In this document: one piece after another, positions 19,401-28,800 of the stretch
How positions within the stretch are numbered: position 1 is the stretch's first letter
Layout of the letters: every line of letters starts with the position of its first letter
From: Nocardia jinanensis
Lineage (GTDB): Bacteria; Actinomycetota; Actinomycetes; Mycobacteriales; Mycobacteriaceae
Assembly (NCBI RefSeq): GCF_014645735.1
Contig: NZ_BMMH01000023.1
Location: 1 to 64,000, forward strand
Direction: 5' to 3'
Length of the DNA: 64,000 bases
The notes under the pieces: generated by a model
Database searches by the model: none
The model's input: only the letters and a program-made list of their open reading frames with translations
What the model was told of the DNA's origin: nothing
Translations under genes and position numbers: made by a program

Positions 19401-22400
19401 AGCCGTCGGGCGCACGATGCGGGTCGATGACCAACCGCAGCAGGCACTCCGCGGACGCGCTCGCCGTATCGATCGGCTCGGTGGCCAGGCTCGGCATCTC
19501 CAACCGCGGAATATCGTTGTGCCGCAGCGATATCGCCATATCGAACAGCGGCGCACCGGCACCGATCGCCGCGTCCAGGATCTCGAAGGGCAGATCCGCG
19601 TGGGCGAAGGCCGCGCGATCGGATTCCGCCACCCGCGCCACCAGGTCGAGGAAGGATTCCGCCGGGTCGATCCGGGTACGCAGCACCACGGTGTTGGCGT
19701 AGGGCCCGATCGCATCGTCGAGTTCGCGTTCGTCGTGGCCGCGCACCGAGCTGCCGAGCACGATATCGGTGACCGCCGCCGAGCGGGCCAGCAGCACCGC
19801 GAACGCCGCGCGGACCACGATGAACTCCGATACCTCGCCGCGGCGGGCGATATCGGCGATCCGCCGATGGGTCCGGGTGCCGATCTCGAAACCGTGCACG
19901 CCGTAACCCGTGGCGCCGGAGCGCGGGGCCGCGGCGGGAATTTCCAGCCGCGGCGGCAATCCGGCCAGGTATTCCCGCCAGAACACCAGCCGCCGGGCGG
20001 CGAGCGAGTCCGGTTCGGTGACCTCGCCGAGTTCGGCCCGGCGGCGCAGGAAATAGTCCAGGTACTGCACCGACAGCGGCTGCCACAGCGGCCGCGAGCG
20101 GTTACGACGGCCCAGGAACGCGCGCAACAGATCCCGCAGCAGCAGCCCGGCCGATACCTCGTCGGCGAGGATGCGGTGCACGACCACCGCGACAACGTGT
20201 TCCCGCGGACCCGTTTCGGCGAGCGCGAACCGCACCGGCACCTGTTCCGGGTCGGCGGCGTCGAAGTCGGTCTGCGACAGCGCGGCCAGCCATCCCGCCA
20301 GTTCGGCGGGGCCGACCGGTTCGGCGACCACTTCCGGCACGGCTTGTTCGCGTGGCAGGACGACCTGATGGGGTACGCCGCCGACCTCCGGATACACAGT
20401 GCGCAGCGTTTCGTGCCGGTCGACCACATCGGCGACGGCGGCCTGCATGGCCGCCGCGTCGAGAGTGCCGGTCAGCGTCATCGCGGCGGTGACGGTATCG
20501 GAGCCTTCTTCGGGGGTGAACCGGTTGCGTTCCCACAGCCGCAACTGCCCCGGGGAGAGCGGGATGGATTCGGGGCGTTGTACCGCTGCCGTGTGCTCGC
20601 TCGGTGCCGGATCCGGCACTGGAGATTCATCCGCCCCGGCCACAGGGCCGCCGGGACGCGGCCACAGCGGGCTCGGGGAGTTGGTTTCCCGGGCGCCGAA
20701 CGGGAAGTCGGAGGCGTGCGATTCCTCCGGGCGCACGGCGGGCCGCGGTGCCCGGTTGACGGCCCCCGGCGACTCCGGGCTTTTCGGCGTGTTCTCGTAG
20801 AACGCCAGCGCGTCACCACCGACCGGCGGGAGCGAACCCCCACGAGTGGTCTGTGAATCGCCCGGTGACGGCAACTGGTAGCCGCCGCTGAGCCACGCGT
20901 CGGCGGCGGGCTCCCGAGACCGCCTCGCTTCCGGTTCCGCCGCGGCGGGCGCGGGCGGCGCCGGTGGTGGTTCCGCGGTCCGGCCGCCGCGACCGCCCAG
21001 CGGCTGCTGGCGGTCGGGCATTTCCAGGTAACCGCGGCCGGGCAGCTCCATATCGCGCTGTTCGGAGGCGAGTCGGCTGTTGGTCACGGGACGGGCGGGT
21101 AGCCCGGCTACGGCATCGGGGCGTCCGGATTCCTGCGGGGACAGGGCGTAGCCGCCGAAGGTATCGTCGCCGGCCGGCCGCTCCGGTTCGGTGGCAGTGG
21201 GGCCCGGCTGTTCGGCAGGCGTCTCGCGGATCGGCAGACTCTGTTCGAAGTCGGCCGGTGGTTCGGCCGGCACCGCCGCCGATTCGGCGACGAGCTCCTC
21301 AGCGGGCGTGTCCGCGGTCCCGGCCCGCCACAACGCGACATCCGGTGGTACCGGCTGCGTGGCCGGCAGTTCTATCCGCCCCACGTATTCCATCTCGCCC
21401 TCGCCGCCCCCGGTGCGGCACACCAGGTCACCGGTGCGGAAGAGCCGGGACCCGTCGTCGGCGTACGGATCCGCGATCAGCAGTTGCGCGGTCAGCCCGG
21501 GCCGGCGGTGATAGCCGCGCGCGAGCTGCGGCCCACCGAGGTAGAGCTCACCCACCGCGCCATCGGGTACCTGCGCGAGTTGTTCGTCCAGGATATGCGC
21601 CGTCACGCCGCGGATCGGGGCACCGATGGTCGCGGGCATACCGGGGGCCAGCGCGGTGCTGATACTGGTCATGACGGTGGACTCGGCCGGACCGTAACCC
21701 TGGTACAGAACCCTGGTCGAGCCCTCACCGACGGGAATCGCCCAGCGCGACACCAGTTCGGGCGGGCACGGCCGGCGCCCGGTGATCACGATGCCCAGCT
21801 CGTCCAGCCCAGCCGGATCGATCACCTGCAGGGCATCGGGAGTCAGATAGGCGTGGGTGACCCCGGTGCGGCGCAGCAGTTCGGTCAGTTCGTCCGCCGT
21901 GGAGACCAGCGGCGACACCACCACCATGGTCGCGGCGCCACCGAGCGCGAGCAACAGCTCCAGTACGGACGAATCCGAGGGAAGCGGCGCGAAGTTCAGG
22001 GTGCGGTCCTCGGGTTCGACCCGATAGCGACCCTGCTGTTCAGAGCACAGACCGGACAGACCGGCCTGAGTGACGACGACGCCGTCCGGTGAGCTCTCCC
22101 CGTCGCTGGCGTAGCTGACGTAGGCAGGATGTTCGGCCCGCAGCGGGCGGATCCGATCGGCGTAGGTGACGGGCTCGGCGGAGAACTGTTCCAGCGCACG
22201 GGCGGCGCCGACCGTGTCGACCTGTAGCCATTCGATCTCGTCGGGGAGTTCGTTGCGGACCCAGGAGACCGCCAGGCCATAGACGGCGCCGATATCGACC
22301 AGCAGATGCGCGATCCAGTTGGGCGGATAGGCGGGATCGATCGGTACGAAACCCGCGCCGGTCTTGGCGACCGCCCAGACCGCCAGCACCGCGTCCAGCG

Positions 22401-22647
22401 AACGCGGGATGGCCACGGCCACCAGGTCCTCCGGACCGATACCGCGCGCCATGAGCGACCGGGCCAACCGGCTGGACCAGGCATCCAGATCGGCGTAGCT
22501 GACCTGTTCCAGCGGGCCGGTGCCGTCGGCGAGGACGAGTGCCGCACCGTCGGGATTGGTCTCGACAGCGTTCGCGATCAGCTGCGGAAGGGTGGTCACG
22601 CGGGGCCGCCGGGTTCGGTTGGGCCGGGTCCGGACTGGCCGCGTCAT
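13459..22647 (-). CDS. degenerate non-ribosomal peptide synthetase without carrier domains
   Basis: A 3,062-residue NRPS-like protein. Domain order: adenylation-like A1 (residues 15-430), Pro-rich linker (430-690), condensation C1 (690-1150), A2 (1155-1670), epimerisation/condensation-like domain (1745-2160), a 480-residue LP[QR]R repeat linker (2160-2640), and A3 (2665-3062) that stops before its C-terminal subdomain. No peptidyl-carrier motif LGG[DNH]S occurs anywhere. The ATP-loop motif is ruined in all three A domains (YASDGESSPDG; LLCASVSPDGPE; VPGGVAGVT), C1 has VVHRILADE instead of HHxxxDG, and the E-like domain has NGLAVDDRSW. Despite this the frame has no stop over 9 kb. Start ATG 22647 follows GGAGGG by 10 bases. 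It lies 225 bases downstream of the second NRPS gene on the same strand. Product cannot be predicted; scaffold, partner or decayed gene are all possible. Confidence 0.85.
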   Translation of the reverse strand: MTRPVRTRPNRTRRPRVTTLPQLIANAVETNPDGAALVLADGTGPLEQVSYADLDAWSSRLARSLMARGIGPEDLVAVAIPRSLDAVLAVWAVAKTGAGFVPIDPAYPPNWIAHLLVDIGAVYGLAVSWVRNELPDEIEWLQVDTVGAARALEQFSAEPVTYADRIRPLRAEHPAYVSYASDGESSPDGVVVTQAGLSGLCSEQQGRYRVEPEDRTLNFAPLPSDSSVLELLLALGGAATMVVVSPLVSTADELTELLRRTGVTHAYLTPDALQVIDPAGLDELGIVITGRRPCPPELVSRWAIPVGEGSTRVLYQGYGPAESTVMTSISTALAPGMPATIGAPIRGVTAHILDEQLAQVPDGAVGELYLGGPQLARGYHRRPGLTAQLLIADPYADDGSRLFRTGDLVCRTGGGEGEMEYVGRIELPATQPVPPDVALWRAGTADTPAEELVAESAAVPAEPPADFEQSLPIRETPAEQPGPTATEPERPAGDDTFGGYALSPQESGRPDAVAGLPARPVTNSRLASEQRDMELPGRGYLEMPDRQQPLGGRGGRTAEPPPAPPAPAAAEPEARRSREPAADAWLSGGYQLPSPGDSQTTRGGSLPPVGGDALAFYENTPKSPESPGAVNRAPRPAVRPEESHASDFPFGARETNSPSPLWPRPGGPVAGADESPVPDPAPSEHTAAVQRPESIPLSPGQLRLWERNRFTPEEGSDTVTAAMTLTGTLDAAAMQAAVADVVDRHETLRTVYPEVGGVPHQVVLPREQAVPEVVAEPVGPAELAGWLAALSQTDFDAADPEQVPVRFALAETGPREHVVAVVVHRILADEVSAGLLLRDLLRAFLGRRNRSRPLWQPLSVQYLDYFLRRRAELGEVTEPDSLAARRLVFWREYLAGLPPRLEIPAAAPRSGATGYGVHGFEIGTRTHRRIADIARRGEVSEFIVVRAAFAVLLARSAAVTDIVLGSSVRGHDERELDDAIGPYANTVVLRTRIDPAESFLDLVARVAESDRAAFAHADLPFEILDAAIGAGAPLFDMAISLRHNDIPRLEMPSLATEPIDTASASAECLLRLVIDPHRAPDGSPDGIAAAFHYAADRFDATAVAEIARRLQRVLTVAGGDPDGPVGDIDLLSRADLDRLLVVWNDTRYPVAPDLLLDGYRRTVATRPDTVAVADAESELTYQAFDARVNRVARRLVAAGVGTETPVGIAIRNSPDLLVAIYAVLTAGGACLPLDPDDPAGWNARVMDTADPACVLVGRADEQRLAAAASKTTGPQRTIPTLVIDADDLAEYSADPVRPEELLRPVRPGNAAYLLCASVSPDGPELAVLSHSAINNQVTLMLAQHPMGFTDVYLQQNPPTLDTSLWGTFLPLRAGAELALAPAGTRDPERIAETIAARAVTVTDFGPDELAAFAGHADPGPVRSLREVFVTGGPLAPDTAATVRQRCGARAQNLYGACEIAVSATSWPAAGSAERSVPIGLPQWNTRVYVLDSRLRPVPPGVPGELYLAGDQLARGYAGRPGATADRFVANPFGYGQRMYRTGDMVLWHEATATTPQRLDHLGRTDDQFGYRGHRVRPAAIAAALRALPGIAEAAVLTRSTGPAVSSAARPGARLVAYVVPEQAGIEPDLTATRAALARTISVQSVPAAFRAVERIPLTGTGEPDRTQLPDPDSVAPLPPDPGPWAGDIPAGPTAAVDAGESAPPADPAMAATSSTGISSSAPVESFAGIAAEAAGEIPATPTAARLLDNPVPGVEIRSVVLDLPADQPLSRTEAAVRSLVARHPMLSARLDPGDRPLILRIPPRDQRGERQYWWLGPESGENTVATDDVVQAAADALDPASGRNIHFVVTGTEPERRLVVVANGLAVDDRSWRIVVDELVAGWTATELGAAAPESKLPQLAHALDARARSIELLDESGWWRRNLAGAQIATPLGTADLRPRRRVSLAITAEGTSAVTVAADAYQATVPEVLLTAVAIALRTGEQGRVARAIGSLVRCVADARSFTSGTGDLVGGFATEFPLSVRILDIDTAEALVGGPAAGAALEQIRDLYRSVPDGGAGYALLRYLNPETTAEFAAAESGRFTLRYRDLRPARVHTDGPADGVPLVLTVDSTDDGLLCRFDYATEMFASEDVKTFAEHWVRALGGLAEHGLRPGIGRAEPAPAPAPEPEPVPDAEVTSLLRPVTDLPGAAEPAPERGALPRRSSAGDSHSDVAGSVPGTSPGRGSAGGSLPDAAGSASGALPQRGAAGDRLPGATGAPAAGGLPQRRSWSAESAPATESEAGASASTGLPQRGPTDPAGSPAEPDARARPEARSLPSHGTTAPAAALGELEVNSLATPSLPQRHPRPETHPAPVSDPGPVSLPQRRPQPESHSAPVPAAEEPSASGGVLPRRRPRYDGGSAADPVPAEGPGIPASRPRAGGEGGSISEPPATAERSPAELPRHRFGTSGVTEPAGTDAESAEAPAATPGVLPQRRSRLDSGSAAEPSPQAADPSPVSLPQRRSRLGEQRDTEPPATTSEPADPLPRRDPAPPVAATGLGSDSVAPGLPRREPRPTAEADDPADLVRDPSPVPLPPRGTRGETDPEPVAESMPAALPRRRPKPLRDETASDGPRDWTLKRSQPAVPPEPELTADPEPTTLLRPIPDVETTAYMSPVVDVGSRDDQSTLLSLFDEQVTRTPAVPAVRQGARVLSYSELDRKSRALAAELIRFGVGAQTAVAVAMRPGIDLVVAVCAILRAGGAYVPVDPGRPAGELDELLATAAPICVLSTSDEGVTTGTGISVVAIDLLYLDLPTDPAADPFVVADDLADIRYVPGGVAGVTSTHRQLVERLRRAQRSHPYDSADLVLHAAPTVADITLWELFRPLHHGAQILMPDHPGRAADLSRSIAANRVTIVHVVPSLLDRFLDSVTDGGGRAAHPSLRRLVVDGAALPPGGVERFMTLLPGAELVIWYGHNETGVITVGSVGGRPVTNDRVHLLDEQLRPVPPGTVGEMYIGGPQLARGYHAAAGETAARFVATGGGKRLYRTGDLVRRRDGVLEYVGRVERVGGSLMSGSRRAGHD
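14800..16070 (-). repeat. coding repeat: about 16 LP[QR]R motifs in the NRPS linker
   Basis: The linker between the E-like domain and the final A domain contains about 16 degenerate copies of a 20-35-residue unit. Each opens with Leu-Pro-(Gln/Arg)-Arg(-Arg) and is followed by Ser/Ala/Pro/Glu-rich sequence. Several neighbouring units are almost identical (VSLPQRRPQPES, GVLPQRRSRLDS, VSLPQRRSRLGE), which shows recent tandem duplication at DNA level. The region is predicted disordered. Confidence 0.7.
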
Positions 22648-22872
22648 ACCGACTTCGCCCTCCGGAGGTGGTCATACCGCTGACCGACTACCGCATCCAT
22701 CTGTCCGCCTCGCCTGCCTGTCGCACTTCACCGCCGCGCCCTACCGTGGCCGCAGCTTGGACAGCAGCCTGCCACAATGCGCCGGTACCCGGTATGGCAC
22801 CCGGCAGGTTACCGGGCGGGGACGCGCACAGCTACATTCCGCGGAACTCGGCAGTAGTTCGATGCCGGTTCC

Positions 22873-25800
22873 TCAGCCCAGCAGCGTGGGCAGATCCAGC
22901 ACTGTTCCGATTCCCGCCCAGGCCGCGCCCGGTTGCCCGTGCTCGTCCAGGACGAGCGCGAGCAGATCCTCCAGCGCATCCGGGTCGAGCGCGTCCAGGC
23001 TCACGCTGTCGGACCACAGATGAGTGACCCATTCCCCGGCTGGGGTCGCGTCCGGTTCGGCCTCGGGAATCAGCACCATGGAAGCACCCGCGGCGCCGGC
23101 CGCCACGGTTTCCAGCAGCCCCGCCGGACTGTCGCCGCGGCCGGCCCGGTAGGTCCGTGCCTCGTAGGTCAGGTCCGTGGCGGAGTGCACCCGGGTCACC
23201 GCGGCGGCCAACTGGTCGTAACTCACCAGGCTTCCGGTGCCGTCCACCACCGCGAGATCGCTGCCGCGCAGCGGTCGTGCCCGATCCGCGTAGGTGACCG
23301 GGCGCGGGGATTCGGCGGCGACCTCCCCGGCGACCACCGGATCGTCGAGCAGCAGCCACTTCACCGGTGGCGCGTCCGGTGCCGGACCGACGATCAGCCC
23401 GGCCTCGACCACCAGGTCCGCGGCCGCCGCGACATCCAGGGCGTCGGCGGGCACCAGTGTGGCTCCGGCCTTGAGTACCGCCCAGACGGCCACCACCGCG
23501 TCGACACCGCGATCCAGTGCGCTCACCACGCCGGTGCCCGGCCCGTAGCCGCGAGCGATCAGTACTCGCGCCAGTCGCGAGGACCGGGCGTCGAGATCCT
23601 GATAGGTCACCGCCGCCTCGCCCCACACCACCGCCGGGCCGTCCGGATCGTCCTCCACCGATGCGCTCAGGCTCTGTGTCAGCGCGGTGCCCGCCGTGGC
23701 GGCCGGCGCGACCCGGTCGGTGGGAACGGCTCCACGCTCGCGCACGGCGATCTCCGGGATATCCAGACCGCCCACCGGAAGTCGGGGATCCGCGGCGACG
23801 GCGGTGAGGATCCGGGCCAGCCGCCGGCCGAACAGCCGCACGGTCGGCTCATCGAAGAGGTCGGTGGCGAAGGTCAGCGTGATACGCAGATCACCGGGTG
23901 CGTCGTCGGCGTCGCGACGGGGGTCGATATCGATCCGCAGATCCGATTTCGCCGCGAGCGCACCGGGATACGGTGCCCGCACGGTGAGCCCGGGCAGGTT
24001 CAGGGTGGCCTGCTCGGTGTTCCGCACCGTCAGCACCACACCGAACAGCGCATCGTGCGCGACCGCCCGGTCCGGTGCCGCGATCTGCACTACCTGTTCG
24101 AACGGGATATCGGCGTTCGCGAACGCGTCCAGGTCGATTTCCCTTGCCCGGTCGAGCAATTCGGCGAACGACAGGCTCGGTTCGATCCGGGTTCGCAGCG
24201 TGATCGTATCGGCGAACATACCGACCAGCTCGTCGAGCGCTCGCTCCGCACGGCGGGCGACCGGGGTCCCCACAGCGATATCGTCGGCACCGGTCACCTG
24301 GTGCAGGAGCACGCTCACCGCGGCGTGCAGGACCATGAAAAGGGTCGCGCCGCGGTCGCGCGCCAGCCGGTCCAGTGCCTCGTGCACCTCACCGGATACC
24401 GCGAAACCGGTGGTGTCGCCACGCATCGAGGGCCGGGCCGGGCGCGGGCGGTCCAGCGGGAGTCCGGGTTCCCCGGGCAGGTCCCGGAGGCGATCCCGCC
24501 AGTACGCCGATTGCGTTGCCGCGACGGAGTTCTCGTCGGTCTCCGCACCGACCACCGCGCGCTGCCAGATCGCGTAGTCCGAGTACTGCACCGACAGCGG
24601 CGACCAGCGCGGCGACTCCCCACCGACCCGGGCCCGGTACGCGATCATCAGGTCCCGTGTCAGCGGCGCCAGGGACGCCTCGTCGGCGGCGATATTGTGG
24701 ACGACCAGCGCCAGCACGTGTTCGTCGGTATCGGTGGTGAGCAGCAGGCCCCGAATCGGCGCCTGGGCGACGATATCGAAACCGGCCGACAGCATTTCCC
24801 CGATCCGGCCGGGCACATCGCCGGTGGTCACCGATTCCAGTCCGCCGCGCAGCGCCTGCGCCACCGGCAGGCTCTCCTGGTACGGCATTCCGTCCGGATC
24901 CGCCGGGTAGCGGGTGCGCAGCGGCTCGTGGCGTTCCAATACATCGAAGAGGGCGTAGCGCAGTGCGGAGATATCCAGCGCACCGGTGAGTCCGATGGTG
25001 AGCACTACATTGTCGACCGCGGAATCCGGATCGGTCCGGTGGCGCAGCCACATCCGATACTGGGCCGGCGACAGCGGAATCCGTTCCGGCCGGTCGGCGC
25101 GTACCAGCGCGGGCCGCTCCACCTCGGCAGGGACCCCGGGCACCACCCGGGCGGCCAGCGCGGCGACCGCCGGTGCGTCGAACATGGTGCGCACCGTGAT
25201 CTCCGCGGCCAGCGCGGCATTGATCCGGGCCACCGCGCGGACGGCGAGCAGCGAGTTCCCGCCGAGGGCGAAGAAATCGTGGTCGGCACCGACGCGTTCG
25301 GCGCCGAGCAGATCGGCGAAAACCTCGGCCACGACCTTCGCGACCCGGCCCGTCGGCGCGGTGTAGGGCACCTCGCCGGCCCCGGCCGGATCGGGCAGCG
25401 CGAGCCGGTCGAGTTTCCCGTTGGGAGTCAGCGGCAGCGCGTCGAGGACGACGACGGTATCGGGAACCATGTAACCGGTGAGGAATTCCGCGACCTGCGC
25501 GCGCAGCCGCTCCGGTTCGGGCGCCACGTCGGGATCCGCGGCGGGCACCACATAGCCGAGCAGCCGATCGCCGGTCACCCCGTCGCTGCGCACCAGCGCG
25601 ACTGCGCCGCCCACCCCCGGACAGCGCAGCAGGGCGGCTTCGATCTCGCCGAGTTCGATCCGGAGCCCGCGCACCTGCACCTGTGTGTCGCCGCGTCCGG
25701 CGTATTCCAGACTCGCGCGACCCCCGAAACCGGCCCAGCGGCCGATATCGCCGGACCGGTACATCCGCGATCCCGGGGGGCCGAACGGGTCGGCCACGAA

Positions 25801-28800
25801 CCGGGTCGCCGTGAGGCCCGGGCAGGCGGGATAGCCACGGGTCAGTTGTGCTCCCGCCACATAGATCTCGCCCGGTACGCCGACCGGCGCGGGATGCAGC
25901 CGCTCGTCCAGCACGAACGCGTCCAGACCGGGGATCGCCCGGCCGATCACACTGGCCGGGCTGTCCACCAGCTGTTCGTCGAGCGCCAGGAACGAGGCGT
26001 GCACCGTGGTCTCGGTGATGCCGTACATGTTCACCAGCCACGGCGAATCGGCCGTGGCACCGCCGTGCCGCTCGTACCAGTGTCCCAACCGGCGCAGATC
26101 GAGCGCTTCGCCTCCGAACACCACATAGCGCAGGGCGAGCGCGTCCGCGCCGTCGGGCACGGCGACGCGATCGGCCTCGGCGAGTTCATAGAACGCCGAC
26201 GGTGTCAGGCCGAGCACTGTGACCTGTTCGCGGATGAGCAGTTCGCGCAGCGATTCGGGCGAGCGGGTGGCCGGATGGCCGACCACCACCACCGAACCGC
26301 CGCTGGCCAGCGCGCACCACAGCTCCCACACCGAGAAGTCGAAGGTGAAGGAGTGGAACAGGGTCCACACATCGGCGTCGTCGAATTCGAACAGCAACTG
26401 GGTGTTGGCGAACAGTTCCACCACGTTCCGGTGGGCGGCGCCCACACCTTTGGGGACGCCGGTGGAACCGGAGGTGTAGAGGACGTATGCCAGGTTGTCC
26501 GGACGCAGCCGACCGCGGCGCTCGGCATCGGTGACCGGCTCGGCGAAGTTGTGCGCGGTGTCCTCGAGCAGGACCACCGGCACGTTCACGACCGGTACCG
26601 CGTTCTGTTCGCTACCGGTGGTGAGGACAGCGACCGGGCGGGCGTCGGCGAGGACGAATTCCAGTCGCTGCCGTGGGTGAGTGGTGTCGATCGGTAGGTA
26701 GCCGGCGCCGGACAGCAGTACGCCGAGCAGTGCGACCGGCAACTCCGCGGTGCGCGGTATCGCCACAGCCACCAGGCTTTCCGGACCCGCACCGGCTGCG
26801 ATCAGCGCACGCGCCACTCGATAGGAGCGGCGCAACAGTTCTTCGAAGCTCAGGGTGGTCCCGCCGGATCGCACGGCGGGGGCCCGCGGCCGCAACCGCG
26901 CCTGGGCCTCGATGAGATCGACCAGTGTCACCGCCGGCACCCGGACACCGCCGCTGTTCCATTCCCGCAGGACCAGATCGCGCTCCCCCGGGGCGAGCAG
27001 ATCGATATCGCCGACGACCAGTCCGGGATCGGCGACCACGGCGTGCAGGACCCGCAGCAGCCGGTCCGCGTGGTCACCGATGGTGGGCGCGTCGAACAGA
27101 TCGCGGGCGTAGGTGAAGGTCAGTCGCGCGTCGACACCGGTGTCGATCAGGTTCACGCGCAGATCCAGGGTGTCCGGCAGTTTCGCGGGTGCGTCGCCGG
27201 AAGCCAGCAGTACCCGGAAGGGCGGCCGCCCGGCCGCGGTACGCACCGTACCGATCAGATGTCCGAGCTGTTCGTCCCCACGACCCGTCGGCGCCATTCC
27301 ACCGGCGGCCCGGGCGGTGGCGAGCAGCGCGCCGAAGCACAGTGCCGGATCGATTCCCGTACGCAGCACCGACAGGCCGGGGGCGGATTCGTGGGTGCTG
27401 AACGCGCCGACCGCGATATCCCGGTTCCCGGAGAGCCGGGCCAGCAGAATCGCCAGTGCCGTCTGCACCACCGTGAACGACGTCACATTCTGTTGTGCCG
27501 CAATATGATTGAGCGAATCGAGCATATCGAGCGACAGTTCCCGCGACACCTGACCGACGCGACCGGACGCGGTGGCCGGGCGCGGCCGATCAGCGGGCAA
27601 CTCGCTGTACCCGCCGGGTTGGACGGAGCCCTGCCACCAGCCCTTGGACGGTGCCGACGACGCCGGTGCCCAGGGCACGGCCAGCAACTGTCCCACGAGA
27701 GCGTGCAGCAGCACGGACAGGGCCCGGGCGGCCGGTTCGGCCACGAGATCGCGCCGGTACCACAGTCGCAGCACCAGCCGGTCCGCCGATTCCACCGCCA
27801 GGGTCACCGGATAGTGACTGAAGGTGCGCGAGATCAGATCCACCACTTCCAGGCCGTCGACTCCCCCGGCCGCTGCGCGCAGTACCTCGGCGCCCACCGG
27901 ACGGTCCTGGTAGATCACGAGAGTGTCGAAGAGTCCTGCCGCGCCGGGCGCGAGATCGGCCAGGCCCAGATAGTGGTGTTCGACCAGGGCATCCTGTTCG
28001 GACCGGAGACGGGTCAGCAGGTCCCGCACGGTCCATTCGGCCTCGAATCGCACCCGCACCGGAATCGTGTTGGCCAACAGACCGGTCATCTCGCCGGCCC
28101 CGTTCAGTCCGGACGGACGCCCGGGGACCACAGCCCCGAATACCACATCCTCGGCGCCGGTCAAGCCCGCCAGCAGCACCGCCCACAAGGCCTGCACCAC
28201 GGTATCGGCCGTCACCCCGGTCGCGGCCGCATAGGCGGCCATGGCGGCGGCCTCGGTCTCGCCCAGCGCGAGTTCGACTTCTCCGATACCGGTTTCCGGT
28301 TGTTCGGGCGGCGCCAGCACCAGCGCCAGTTCGGTCGGCCGGGCGCCGAGCAGTACCTCCGACCAGCGGGCCCGGGAGTCCGCACTGTCCCCCTGCGACA
28401 CCCGGTGCAGATAATCGCGGTAGGCGGGAGCCGGAGGCAGCGCCGACAGATCCCCGTGCCGGGCGTAACCGGTCAGCAGATCCCGCATGAGGATCGGCAA
28501 CGACCAGCTGTCGAAGAGCAGATGGTGGGCGGCCAGTACCAGATGGGTGCGCCCGGAAACCGTGCGGTACAACGTGATCCGCAACAGCGGCGCGGTGTCG
28601 AGGGGGAACAGGGTGAGCCGCTCGGTTTCCAGCAGTTCCGGGATCTCGTAGTCGCCGACATCGGCGACCACTCGCCACGGCACCTCGACGGCCTCGATCA
28701 CCAACTGCACCGGCGACCCGTCCGAGGCCGTCACGAACGCGGTGCGCAGCACCGGATGCCGATCGAGAAGACTCTGTGCGGCGAGGTGCAGCCGATCCGG

